Shown: positions 54,162 to 62,659 of the stretch, piece by piece
Layout: each line of letters opens with the position of its first letter
Numbering within the stretch: the stretch's first letter is position 1
Assembly (NCBI GenBank): GCA_035499295.1
Contig: DATJZG010000186.1
Span: forward strand, 78,793-142,792
DNA from: DATJZG01 sp035499295
GTDB taxonomy: Bacteria; Myxococcota; Myxococcia; Myxococcales; Anaeromyxobacteraceae
Length of the DNA: 64,000 nt
Direction: 5' to 3'
Made by a program: the position numbers and the translations under genes
The notes under the pieces: model-generated
What the model was told of the DNA's origin: nothing
The model's database searches: none
The model's input: the letters and a program-made list of their open reading frames with translations, nothing else

Positions 54162-55136
54162 ATGCCAAAGGCGATTCGAATCCGCGAGGTTGGCGGGCCG
54201 GAGGTGCTGCGGCTGGAGGACGTCGCCGTCGGCGAACCCGGCGAAGGAGAGGCTCGCGTCCGACACGCGGCCGTCGGCGTCAACTACGTGGACACCTACC
54301 ACCGAACGGGGTTCTACAAGGCCCCGCTCCCCACCGGTCTCGGCGTGGAGGCATCGGGGGTGGTGGAGGCCGTTGGCAAAGGCGTCTCGCACGTCCGCCC
54401 CGGCGACCGCGTCGGGTACGCGGGGGGCCCTCCCGGGGCCTACGCAGAGTTCCGTGTCGTCGCGGCCGACCGCCTGTTGAAGCTGCCGCCGGAGATCACC
54501 GATCAGGCTGCGGCGGCGGGGCTCCTGAAGGGGCTCACGGTCTGGATGCTCGTCCGCAGGGTTCACCGAGTCGAGCCGGGGGAGACGGTGCTCTTCCACG
54601 CGGCCGCGGGCGGCGTCGGCCTGCTCGCCATGCAGTGGCTACGAGCGCTCGGCGCCCGCGTCATCGCCACGGCCGGCAGCGACGAGAAGGCCTCGCTCGC
54701 TCGCGCTCACGGGGCGGACGAGGTGATCGTCTACACCCGAGAGGACTTCACCCGGCGAGCGCGGGAGCTCACCGGGGGCGCGGGCGTCCCGGTGGTCTAC
54801 GACTCGGTCGGCCGGGCCACATTCGAGGGGTCGCTCGACTCGCTTCGACAGGGCGGGCTGATGGTCAGCTACGGGAACGCTTCCGGGCCAGTGCCGCCCT
54901 TCGACATCGCCCAGCTCGCCGCCAAGGGGTCCCTCTTCCTCACCCGCCCCACGCTCTTCAACTACACCGCCAAGCGGAGCGACCTCGAGGAAGGCGCCCG
55001 GGAGCTCTTCCGGATGATGGCCTCCGGCAAGGTGAAGGTCGGCGCGCCGCGGACTTGGCCCCTCGCGCATGCCGCCGAGGCGCACCGGGAGCTGGAGGGC
55101 AGGAAGACCACCGGGTCCCTGGTCCTCCTGCCTTAG
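54162..55136 (+). CDS. Zinc-free MDR alcohol dehydrogenase, NADPH:quinone oxidoreductase type
   Basis: 324 residues, close to the 327 of E. coli Qor. GroES-like N-terminal domain (NYVDTYHRTGFYKAPLPTGLG; the zinc ligands are absent) and a Rossmann domain with FHAAAGGVGLLAMQWLRALGA. AHGADEVIVY and VYDSVGRATFEGSLD are characteristic. It uses NADPH to reduce quinones or acts as a related enoyl reductase. The ribosome site AGGAGGCGCC is strong. It lies between the V-ATPase operon and the pnt operon on the opposite strand. Confidence 0.92.
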   Translation: MPKAIRIREVGGPEVLRLEDVAVGEPGEGEARVRHAAVGVNYVDTYHRTGFYKAPLPTGLGVEASGVVEAVGKGVSHVRPGDRVGYAGGPPGAYAEFRVVAADRLLKLPPEITDQAAAAGLLKGLTVWMLVRRVHRVEPGETVLFHAAAGGVGLLAMQWLRALGARVIATAGSDEKASLARAHGADEVIVYTREDFTRRARELTGGAGVPVVYDSVGRATFEGSLDSLRQGGLMVSYGNASGPVPPFDIAQLAAKGSLFLTRPTLFNYTAKRSDLEEGARELFRMMASGKVKVGAPRTWPLAHAAEAHRELEGRKTTGSLVLLP

Positions 55137-55151
55137 AAGCGACGGGCCCCC

Positions 55152-56537
55152 TCAGGCCTGCTTCACCTCGGTGATGATCTTCTGCAGGGACTCCTTGGCG
55201 TCGCCGAACAGCATCGAGGTCTGGGGCATGTAGAAGAGCTCGTTCTCGATCCCGGCGAAGCCCGGGTTCATGGACCGCTTCATCACCAGCACGCTCTTCG
55301 CGAGCTCGGCCTCCAGGATGGGCATCCCGTAGATGGGGCTCGCCGGATCGTGCTTCGCCGCCGGGTTGACGACGTCGTTCGCGCCGATGACCAGGACGGC
55401 GTCGGCGTTCGCGAACTCCGGGTTCACCTCCTCCATTTCCTTCAGCCGGTCATAGGGGACGTCCGCCTCGGCGAGGAGCACGTTCATGTGGCCGGGCATG
55501 CGCCCTGCTACCGGGTGGATGGCGTAGACGACCTCCCCCCCGTGCTTCTCGATGAGTGCGGCCAGCTCGCGCAACTGGTGCTGCGCCTGCGAGACTGCCA
55601 TGCCGTAGCCGGGCACGACGATGACCTTGCGGGCGTAGGCGAGCTGGATGGCGGCGTCTTCCGGGGTGATGGCGCGCACCGCCAGGCCCTCGGCCACCCG
55701 GCCCGTCGCCGCCTGCGGCGCCCCGAAGGCCCCGAAGAGCACGTTCCGGAAGGAGCGGTTCATCGCCTTGCTCATCACCACCGAGAGGATGAAGCCCGAG
55801 GCGCCGTCGAGGGCGCCGGCGATGATGAGGACGTTGTTGCCGATGGCAAACCCGGTCGCCGCCGAGGCCAGGCCGGCGTAGGAGTTGAGGAGCGAGATGA
55901 CGACCGGCATGTCGGCCCCGCCGATGGGGAGGACGAGGGAGACGCCGAAGGCGAGTCCCACGGCCAGCATGAGGTGGAAGACGGCGGGCTGCGACGGGTG
56001 CGCCACCAGGCAGCCGAAGAGGGCGAGCCCGGCGGCGAAGAGGCCGAGCGAGACCAGGTTCTGGCCCCGGAAGGTGAAGGGCGCCCCGGGCACCAGCTCC
56101 TGCAGCTTCAGGAAGGCCATCAGGCTCCCGGTGATGGTGAGCGAGCCGAAGAGCACCTCGAACCCGAGCGCCGCCATCTGGGCGTGACCGACTCCGGCGC
56201 CGTTTCCGAGGCTCACGAACTCGGCCACCCCCACCAGCGTGGCGGCGAGGGCGCCGAACATGTGGGAGATGGCGATGCGCTGGGGCATCGCCGTCATGGG
56301 AACCCACATCCCCATCGGGTAGCCGACGAGCGAGCCGAGGGCGAGGCCGGCCAGGATCCAGCGGTAGTCGACGATCTCGCGGTGGAGGAGGGTGCTCACC
56401 ACCGCCACCAGCATCCCCAAGGCGGCGAGGTGCATGCCTCGACGGGCCGAGTCCGGGTGGGTGAGGCTCCGCAACCCAAGGATGAAGAGCACCGACGAGG
56501 CGAGGTAGCTCGCTTGGATGAGGAGGTCGCGGCTCAA
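55152..56537 (-). CDS. pntB: NAD(P) transhydrogenase beta subunit
   Basis: 461 residues. Nine or so membrane helices (about 1-260; SLVGYPMGMWVPMTAMPQ, LPIGGADMPVVISLLNSYAG) precede the NADP-binding domain III (VIVVPGYGMAVSQAQHQLREL, VYAIHPVAGRMPGHMNVLL, GANDVVNPAA). It drives NADP+ reduction by NADH with proton entry. The start overlaps pntAB by 4 bases. Confidence 0.97.
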   Translation of the reverse strand: MSRDLLIQASYLASSVLFILGLRSLTHPDSARRGMHLAALGMLVAVVSTLLHREIVDYRWILAGLALGSLVGYPMGMWVPMTAMPQRIAISHMFGALAATLVGVAEFVSLGNGAGVGHAQMAALGFEVLFGSLTITGSLMAFLKLQELVPGAPFTFRGQNLVSLGLFAAGLALFGCLVAHPSQPAVFHLMLAVGLAFGVSLVLPIGGADMPVVISLLNSYAGLASAATGFAIGNNVLIIAGALDGASGFILSVVMSKAMNRSFRNVLFGAFGAPQAATGRVAEGLAVRAITPEDAAIQLAYARKVIVVPGYGMAVSQAQHQLRELAALIEKHGGEVVYAIHPVAGRMPGHMNVLLAEADVPYDRLKEMEEVNPEFANADAVLVIGANDVVNPAAKHDPASPIYGMPILEAELAKSVLVMKRSMNPGFAGIENELFYMPQTSMLFGDAKESLQKIITEVKQA

Positions 56538-56854
56538 CCCTTCCGCCCCGGCTTCTCGGCCTGCCCCTTCGGGCCCCGGTGGAACATCTTCAGCATGCGG
56601 TCGGTGATGAGGAAACCGCCCACCACGTTGATGGTGGCGCTGGTGACGGCGACGAAGCCCAGGAGCGTGGCGGTGCGGCTCTGGTGGGAGCCGGCAGCCA
56701 CGATGGAGCCGACGAGCGAGATGGCGGAGATGGCGTTCGTCGCCGACATGAGCGGGGTGTGGAGGAGCGCCGGCACTCGAGTGATCACCAGGAATCCCAC
56801 GAAGCCGGCGAGGACGAAGACGTAGAGCGACTGGACGAGGTAGGTGGTGCTCAT
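56534..56854 (-). CDS. pntAB: NAD(P) transhydrogenase alpha subunit, membrane part
   Basis: 106 residues with three or four helices (LVQSLYVFVLAGFVGFLVITRVP, ATLLGFVAVTSATINVVGGFLI) that complete the proton channel with PntB. Splitting of the alpha chain into a soluble PntAA and this membrane PntAB is the common arrangement in many proteobacteria. It overlaps pntAA and pntB by ATGA on both sides. Confidence 0.95.
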   Translation of the reverse strand: MSTTYLVQSLYVFVLAGFVGFLVITRVPALLHTPLMSATNAISAISLVGSIVAAGSHQSRTATLLGFVAVTSATINVVGGFLITDRMLKMFHRGPKGQAEKPGRKG

Positions 56855-57954
56855 GGCGGCTCGTAGCGCACCCGGCCGTCGAGGACGACGGCCATGGGGC
56901 CGATGACCTCGTCCTTCGGGTCGAGGCGGAGAGCGCCTTTCGCGAGGACGAGTTTCAGTAGGGACTCGAGGTTGCGGCTGTACATCTGGCTGGCGTGGAG
57001 CGGCACCGAGGAGGCGAGGTCGAGGGGGCCGAGGACGCTCACTCCACCCACCTCCACGGTCTCCCCGGGACGGGTGAGGGCGGTGTTGCCGCCGCTCTCG
57101 GCGGCGAGGTCCACGATCACCGATCCGGGCCTCATCGAACGCACCATGCCCTCCGTGACGAGGAGGGGAGCGCGCCGCCCCGGGACCTGGGCGGTGGTGA
57201 GGACGACGTCCTCGTCGACGATCCGCCGGCCGACGACGCGGAGGACGCGCTCCTGCGCATCCTCCGGGAGCTCCCTGGCGTAGCCACCGCTCCCCTCGGC
57301 GCCCTCCACCTCCGCCTCCACGAAGGACGCCCCCAAGGAGAGGACCTGCTCGCGCACCGCCGGCCGCACGTCGAAGGCCGAGACCACGGCGCCCAGGCGC
57401 CGGGCGGTGGCGATGGCCTGGAGCCCGGCGACCCCCGCCCCGAGGACCAGCACCTTGGCGGGGGCGAGCGTGCCGGCGGCGGTGGTGAGCATGGGGAAGA
57501 GGCGCGGGGCCCGCTCGGCGGCGAGGAGCACCGCCCGGTATCCCGCCACCGTGGCCTGTGACGAGAGGGCGTCGATCGCCTGGGCGCGCGTGATGCGCGG
57601 AGCGCACTCCATGGCGAGCGCGTTCACCCCGCGCTCGGCCAGCCTGGCGAGCGCCCCGCCGCTGCCGGCCGGCTTGAGGAACCCCACCAGGGTGGCCCCG
57701 GGCCGCAGCCGGCCGAGGGCCTCCGCCGGGAGGCCACGCACCGAGAGCACGAGGTCGGCCGCGAGCGCCACCTCCCGGGAGACGAGGAGTGCCCCGGCCT
57801 TGGCGAAGAGCTCGTCGGGCAGGAAGGCGCGCCCGCCGGCCCCGGCCTCCACCGCCACCTCTGCTCCCCCCCGGACGAGCCTCCCCACCGCGTCGGGGAC
57901 GAGTGCCACGCGGCGCTCGCTCGGCGCGGCCTCCATCGGGACACCGATCCGCAT
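56851..57954 (-). CDS. pntAA: NAD(P) transhydrogenase alpha subunit, NAD-binding part
   Basis: 367 residues. The alanine dehydrogenase-like N-terminal region (RIGVPMEAAPSERRVALVPDA) is followed by the NAD Rossmann motif VLGAGVAGLQAIATARRLGA and the conserved TTAQVPGRRAPLLVTE. It binds NAD(H) in the cytoplasm. It is the first gene of the operon; the 148-base gap upstream also holds a hairpin beyond the end of hybD. Confidence 0.95.
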   Translation of the reverse strand: MRIGVPMEAAPSERRVALVPDAVGRLVRGGAEVAVEAGAGGRAFLPDELFAKAGALLVSREVALAADLVLSVRGLPAEALGRLRPGATLVGFLKPAGSGGALARLAERGVNALAMECAPRITRAQAIDALSSQATVAGYRAVLLAAERAPRLFPMLTTAAGTLAPAKVLVLGAGVAGLQAIATARRLGAVVSAFDVRPAVREQVLSLGASFVEAEVEGAEGSGGYARELPEDAQERVLRVVGRRIVDEDVVLTTAQVPGRRAPLLVTEGMVRSMRPGSVIVDLAAESGGNTALTRPGETVEVGGVSVLGPLDLASSVPLHASQMYSRNLESLLKLVLAKGALRLDPKDEVIGPMAVVLDGRVRYEPP

Positions 57955-58048
57955 CCGGCCTCCGGGGCCGGACCGGTCGCAAGGACCGATCGCCCGTCCC
58001 TGGCGCCGGGGGCCCCGACACTCTGGATAACGTCGCCCCGGGGGGAGC

Positions 58049-58068
58049 GCAGCCCCTCGGCGGGCTGC
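58049..58068. terminator. Stem-loop after hybD
   Basis: GCAGCCC and GGGCTGC pair perfectly around a 6-base loop, beginning 35 bases after the hybD stop and before pntAA. There is no T-run, so factor-dependent termination or mRNA end protection is more likely than classical termination. Confidence 0.35.
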
Positions 58069-58102
58069 TCGCCCGAGACGGAAAGTCCAGGAGCCGGGCT
58101 CG

Positions 58103-58627
58103 CTACGCGGGGCGCTCCCACCAGATGTCGGGATCGAGTGGAACGGGGCGCCGGCGCGGCTCGGCTCCCATCCTCCGGAGTTCCCCCGCCACCGCGTCGA
58201 GGAGGGCCGGGAGCGCGGCGCGCACGGGCGCGCTCAGGTCCGTTCCCTGCTCCACGCTCGCCGGGATGGCTCCCCACAAGGCGACGTCCTCCGGCCCGCC
58301 GCCCTGGAAGTCCATGGTGAGCAGGGCCTCCCGCACCCCCGGCTCGTGCGGGCTCATCGCCAGTCGCGGGGCTCCGCGCAGGATCTCGGCCCGGTCGTAG
58401 CGCCTCAGGTCCCCGGGGGCGCCCCGGGCGCTCACCGCGTCGACGATGACAGCGGCTCGGGCGCCCTGGAGCAGCGCCACCAGGTCGCCCCCGGGGGTCC
58501 CCGCGTCCAGCACCTCGACCTCGGGCGGCATCTCGAAGGCCGCCTCGAGCAGTCGGACGACGTAGGGGCCGAGCCCGTCGTCGCCGTTCAGGACGTTGCC
58601 GATGCCGACGACGAGGACGCGACTCAT
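58103..58627 (-). CDS. hybD: [NiFe] hydrogenase maturation protease
   Basis: 174 residues. It removes the C-terminal peptide of the large subunit after nickel insertion. The metal-sensing ligands are Asp16 (GNVLNGDD, Glu in E. coli HybD), Asp63 (IVDAVSA) and His94 (MSPHEPG). It is the fifth gene of the hyb run, but an intrinsic terminator sits directly upstream, so expression may depend on readthrough. The hypABCDEF genes are not in the window. Confidence 0.93.
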   Translation of the reverse strand: MSRVLVVGIGNVLNGDDGLGPYVVRLLEAAFEMPPEVEVLDAGTPGGDLVALLQGARAAVIVDAVSARGAPGDLRRYDRAEILRGAPRLAMSPHEPGVREALLTMDFQGGGPEDVALWGAIPASVEQGTDLSAPVRAALPALLDAVAGELRRMGAEPRRRPVPLDPDIWWERPA

Positions 58628-58639
58628 GACCCGCTCCCG

Positions 58640-58675
58640 AAAAGGAAAACGGGGCGAGGGGGGATCGCTCGCCCC
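58640..58675 (-). terminator. Intrinsic terminator between hybC and hybD
   Basis: On the minus strand GGGGCGAG and CTCGCCCC form an 8-bp stem with a 9-base loop, followed by GTTTTCCTTTT (58650-58640). It begins 46 bases after the hybC stop. The T-run ends 12 bases before the hybD ATG, next to the hybD ribosome site, so termination or attenuation would reduce hybD relative to hybOABC. Confidence 0.65.
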
Positions 58676-58721
58676 CTCACCCCGCCTCCGCTCCCTCCCT
58701 GTCAGGGGACAGAAGACTAGC

Positions 58722-60416
58722 TTACAACGCCTTCACCTCCGCGACTTTGCCCCCGGCGTCGTGGGTGTGGATGGCGCAGGCCAGGCACGGATCGAACGAG
58801 TGGATGGTGCGCAGCGCCTCGAGCGGCTTCTCGGCGACGGCGATGGGGTTGCCGACGAGCGAGGCCTCGTAGGGACCCGGCTGATCCTTGCCGTCGCGGG
58901 GGCCGGCGTTCCAGGTGGACGGGACCACCGCCTGGTAGTTCTTGATCTTGCCGTTCTCGATCACCACCCAGTGCGACAGGGTGCCGCGCGGGGCCTCGTG
59001 CACGCCGAAGCCGCGGATGGTCCCCGAGGGGAACTTCGGCTCGTTGTAGATGGCGGTATCGCCCTTGCTGATGTTCTCGGCGAGCAGGGTCCAGTGCTTG
59101 TTGGCGAGCTCCGAGAACACCGCGGCCCGGATGCAGCGGGCGGCGATGCGGCCCAGGGTCGACTGGAGGACGGCGGGGTTGAGCTTCGCTCCCGCGACCT
59201 TGCCGGCGGTCTCCAGGCAGCGATCCGCCCACTTGCGCGTGAGCGGGTCACCCGAGACGTAGGAGATGAGCACGTCGGCGAGCGGGCCCACCTGGACGGG
59301 CTTGCCTTCGAGGCGAGGAGCCTTCACCCAGGAGTAGCGCTTGTCGGCGTCCCAATTCGAGACCTTGGGGTCCGTGCTCTCGTCGTAGGGGCTCTTCTGC
59401 CAGTCGCCGTCGTAGAAGGAGCGTGCGATGCTCTCGGTGACGTTCTTCTCCCAGTACTCGTCCTTCCAGCTGGTGATGGGCCGGACCTTGGTGAGGTCCC
59501 CGCCCCAGATGATGCCTCCGGGCCGGTCGAACTTGGTGGCCTTGGCGTCGGTGGGGAGCTCCGGCATGGCCATGTAGTTCGTGACACCGGCGCCGTACTT
59601 CAGCCAGTCCGGGTACATCCCGCCGACCGCGCAGACGTCGGGGAAGTAGACCTGCTGTACGAACTGGATGACCTTGTCGAGCTGCGCCTTCACCTCGAAC
59701 AGCTTGTTCATGTTGAGAGGCGCGGCCGCGTCCATGTTGATGGCATTCGCCACACCGCCCACCGCCAGGTTCTGGATGTTGGGCGTCTTGGAGCCGAGGA
59801 CCGCCACCGCCTTGAGCGCCATTCGCTGGTAGTCGAGCGCCTGCAGGTAGTGGGTCACGGCGATGAGGTTCACCTCCGGCGGCAGCTTCATCGCCGGGTG
59901 GCCCCAGTACCCGTTGGTGAAGATGCCGAGCTGGCCCTTCCCCACGAAGTCCTTGAGCTTGTCCTGGACCGCCTTCATCTCCTGGACGCTGTTGCCGGGC
60001 CAGGCCGAGAGGGACTGCGCCAGGCTCGCCGCCTTGGCCGGATCGGCCTTGAGCGCAGAGACCACGTCCACCCAGTCGAGCGCCGACAGCTGGTAGAAGT
60101 GGACGATGTGATCGTGCAGCGCGTGGGCGATGATGATGAGGTTGCGGACGAGCTGCGCGTTGAGCGGGATCTCGAGGCCCAGGGCGTTCTCGACCGACCG
60201 CACCGAGGCGAGCGCGTGAACGGTGGTGCACACGCCGCAGATGCGCTGGGCGAAGATCCAGGCCTCGCGCGGGTCACGCCCCTGGAGAATGTTCTCGATG
60301 CCGCGCCACATGGTCCCGCTGGACCACGCCTTGTTCACCTTGCCGCCCTCGACGTCGCAGTCGATGCGGAGGTGCCCTTCGATTCGGGTGATGGGGTCGA
60401 TGGTGATTCGGCTCAT
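58722..60416 (-). CDS. hybC: [NiFe] hydrogenase large subunit, Hyb type
   Basis: 564 residues. The Ni-Fe ligands are Cys60 and Cys63 (QRICGVCTTVH) and Cys544 and Cys547 (DPCLACAIH). The chain ends 14 residues after His550 (THDAGGKVAEVKAL), as in E. coli HybC, so the protease would cut after His550. It forms the periplasmic H2-splitting heterodimer with HybO. The start follows the conserved MSRITIDPITRIEGH. Confidence 0.97.
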   Translation of the reverse strand: MSRITIDPITRIEGHLRIDCDVEGGKVNKAWSSGTMWRGIENILQGRDPREAWIFAQRICGVCTTVHALASVRSVENALGLEIPLNAQLVRNLIIIAHALHDHIVHFYQLSALDWVDVVSALKADPAKAASLAQSLSAWPGNSVQEMKAVQDKLKDFVGKGQLGIFTNGYWGHPAMKLPPEVNLIAVTHYLQALDYQRMALKAVAVLGSKTPNIQNLAVGGVANAINMDAAAPLNMNKLFEVKAQLDKVIQFVQQVYFPDVCAVGGMYPDWLKYGAGVTNYMAMPELPTDAKATKFDRPGGIIWGGDLTKVRPITSWKDEYWEKNVTESIARSFYDGDWQKSPYDESTDPKVSNWDADKRYSWVKAPRLEGKPVQVGPLADVLISYVSGDPLTRKWADRCLETAGKVAGAKLNPAVLQSTLGRIAARCIRAAVFSELANKHWTLLAENISKGDTAIYNEPKFPSGTIRGFGVHEAPRGTLSHWVVIENGKIKNYQAVVPSTWNAGPRDGKDQPGPYEASLVGNPIAVAEKPLEALRTIHSFDPCLACAIHTHDAGGKVAEVKAL

Positions 60417-60438
60417 GGGTGAAGTCCTTTCGTCGGTT

Positions 60439-60458
60439 GCGAGCGCCCTGGCGCTCGC
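60439..60458 (-). promoter_or_regulatory. Intercistronic hairpin between hybB and hybC
   Basis: GCGAGCGCC and GGCGCTCGC pair perfectly over 9 bp with 2 bases between (a 4-6 base working loop). It lies in the 63-base gap between hybB and hybC. No T-run follows. It may protect or process the mRNA so that the large subunit is made in different amount from HybB. Confidence 0.45.
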
Positions 60459-60479
60459 GGTCGGAATCCAATCGCTTCG

Positions 60480-61688
60480 CTATTTTCCCGGGCGGCTCGG
60501 ATCGAACGACGCGTCGGCTCCCGATCCCAGCGCCAGGATGGGCAGCGTCTTCACCACCACGAGGAAGACCGCCACGCCCACCGAGGCCAGGCCCAGCGTG
60601 ACGAGCACCTCGCCCACGCTGGGGAAGTAGTGCCAGCCCGGCCCCGGGTCATAGGCGGTGAGGTAGGTGTCCACCCGGTAGGCCGCGCCGGCGAGGGTGC
60701 CGACGAAGCCGGCGAGGAAGAGCCGGCCCCGGTTGGCGCGAACGCGGGGGCTCAGGTACATGACCGCCGAGACCGCGAAGAGGGCGATCTCGAGCCAGAA
60801 GAAGGGGACCGGCCCGGAGAACCGGAAGGCGTAGCCGAGCTTGCCCTCCCAGCCCAGGGCGGCGAAGCGGAACACCACGTAGAAGGCGGTAACCCAGCCG
60901 GCCACCTTGGCGAGGTCGCCGAGCAACTTCATGTGGGTGCGGTACTTCCCGCGGAAGGTCACCCCGAGCAGGACGTCCATGGCCACCACCGAGCCGTAGC
61001 CCATGGTGAGGCAGGAGACGAGGAACAGGAACGGCAGCCAGCCGGTGAACCAGAGGGCGTGCTCCTTCGTCGGGGCCATCATGTAGAGCCCGCCCAGGGA
61101 CGACTGGTGCATGGTGGGGAGCAACATGGCGAGCGCGATGACGAACGGCAGCATCTGGCGCACGCGGGGCAGCCACCTCTTCGCGCGCTCGTTCCAGGGG
61201 GGAGTTCCGTCGACCTCGAGTCGCTCGAGCGCCGCCGGCAGGACCTCCACCCACAGGACCGCCATGTAGGTGATCACGCAGAGCGCGACCTCGAGGAGGA
61301 TGGAGTTCACGTTGTACCAGGGCGGGAACCCGAGGAAGACCGAGCCCCACCAGCGGCCCAGGTCCACGATCACCGACGTGCCGCCCAGGGTGTAGCCGAG
61401 GGCCCCGGCGAGCACCGCGGGGCGGACGAGCGGGTGGTACTTCCCCTTGTTGAGGATGTAGGTGAGCAGTCCCACCGCGTAGGCGCCCGCACCGATGCCG
61501 GTGAAGGTGACGACGTTGATCGGCTTCCAGATGCCCCAGGAGTAGCCGTCGGTGAGGTTGGTGATGGAGCCCACGCCGGCGAAGACCCGGTAGAGCACGA
61601 GCGCGGCCATGACCGCGACGAGCAGCGACAGCACGTAGAAGAAGGGCGTGAGGATGCGTCCACCGACGGGACGGGCTTCGGCGCTCAT
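60480..61688 (-). CDS. hybB: Hydrogenase membrane subunit HybB (NrfD/PsrC family)
   Basis: 402 residues with about ten membrane helices of the NrfD type (SWGIWKPINVVTFTGIGAGAYAV, PPWYNVNSILLEVALCVITYM, MHQSSLGGLYMMAP). It accepts electrons from HybA and reduces menaquinone, with no haem. It follows hybA by 2 bases and is the membrane anchor of the complex. Confidence 0.95.
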   Translation of the reverse strand: MSAEARPVGGRILTPFFYVLSLLVAVMAALVLYRVFAGVGSITNLTDGYSWGIWKPINVVTFTGIGAGAYAVGLLTYILNKGKYHPLVRPAVLAGALGYTLGGTSVIVDLGRWWGSVFLGFPPWYNVNSILLEVALCVITYMAVLWVEVLPAALERLEVDGTPPWNERAKRWLPRVRQMLPFVIALAMLLPTMHQSSLGGLYMMAPTKEHALWFTGWLPFLFLVSCLTMGYGSVVAMDVLLGVTFRGKYRTHMKLLGDLAKVAGWVTAFYVVFRFAALGWEGKLGYAFRFSGPVPFFWLEIALFAVSAVMYLSPRVRANRGRLFLAGFVGTLAGAAYRVDTYLTAYDPGPGWHYFPSVGEVLVTLGLASVGVAVFLVVVKTLPILALGSGADASFDPSRPGK

Positions 61689-61690
61689 GT

Positions 61691-62659
61691 CTACTTCCCC
61701 TCCTTGTGGTGGGCGGACTGCTCGGCGTGATGGGCCTTCTGCTCGGCCGCTTCCTTGCGCAGGTTGCGCACGATGGCCCAGGCCGCCGCCACGTAGAGCA
61801 CCACCGGGGCGATGAAGCCCTTGTAGACGGTGTGCTGCACGTTCATGGCCATCTCCGCGGGGGGCACGTGGTCGAGCTTCGGGAGCCCGAGCTTCTCGAA
61901 CGAGATGCCGGCCGGGGCGAGGTAGAGGGTCTGCGTTCCGCCCCCGTCGTGCTCGCCGTAGATCTTCGGCACGACCTTGCCGTCCTCGCCCGCCTCTCCG
62001 TAGTACTTGTGGGGGTTCTCGGCGATGCGCTTCTTGGCGATGGCGAGCAGGTCCACGCTCTTGCCGGTGAGGACGGCGCTGCGCGGGCACACCTCGGCGC
62101 AGGCCGAGCCCTTGCCGCCGTCGACGCGCGAGCGGCAAAGCTCGCACTTGACGATGCGCGGGATGGCCTCGAGCCACTGGAACTTGGGGACGTTGAAGGC
62201 ACAGGAGATCTGGCAGTAGCGGCAGCCGGTGCAGCGGATGGCGTCCCAGGCCACGATCCCGTTCTCCACCTTGTGGAGAGCGCCGAGCATGCAGGCCTTG
62301 GTGCAGGCCGGGTCGACGCACTGCATGCACTGCGCCTTCATGAAGGCGTAGCGGTCGCCCTCCTTGTAGAGCTTGATGACGGACTTGTTGTAGCCGTTGG
62401 TGTCGGAGGGAAAGTCGTAAGGCGCCCCGTTCGCGGAGACGAGCGACTTGTCGACCGGCATCCCGTTCGCCCGCTGGCAGGCGACGGTGCAGGTCTGGCA
62501 GCCGATGCAGAGGGTGGAGTCGTAGAGGAGCCCCATGGCGTCGGGCGCCAGCTTGGCCGCCTCGTGGCTCGCCTCCGCCGGGGTGGCGAGGCCGGCGGCG
62601 GCGCCGGCCGCCCCCGTGGCCGCCAGGGTCTTCAGAACGGAACGGCGGGAGACTGTCAT
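61691..62659 (-). CDS. hybA: Hydrogenase Fe-S electron-transfer subunit HybA
   Basis: 322 residues. A twin-arginine signal (SRRSVLKTLAATGA) directs export. Cysteine clusters for four 4Fe-4S centres: CIGCQTCTVACQ, CMQCVDPACTKACM, CTGCRYCQISCAF, and CELCRSRVDGGKGSACAEVCP as a late group. A C-terminal membrane helix (about 280-300) anchors the protein. It carries electrons from HybO to HybB. The start overlaps hybO by 4 bases. Confidence 0.96.
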   Translation of the reverse strand: MTVSRRSVLKTLAATGAAGAAAGLATPAEASHEAAKLAPDAMGLLYDSTLCIGCQTCTVACQRANGMPVDKSLVSANGAPYDFPSDTNGYNKSVIKLYKEGDRYAFMKAQCMQCVDPACTKACMLGALHKVENGIVAWDAIRCTGCRYCQISCAFNVPKFQWLEAIPRIVKCELCRSRVDGGKGSACAEVCPRSAVLTGKSVDLLAIAKKRIAENPHKYYGEAGEDGKVVPKIYGEHDGGGTQTLYLAPAGISFEKLGLPKLDHVPPAEMAMNVQHTVYKGFIAPVVLYVAAAWAIVRNLRKEAAEQKAHHAEQSAHHKEGK

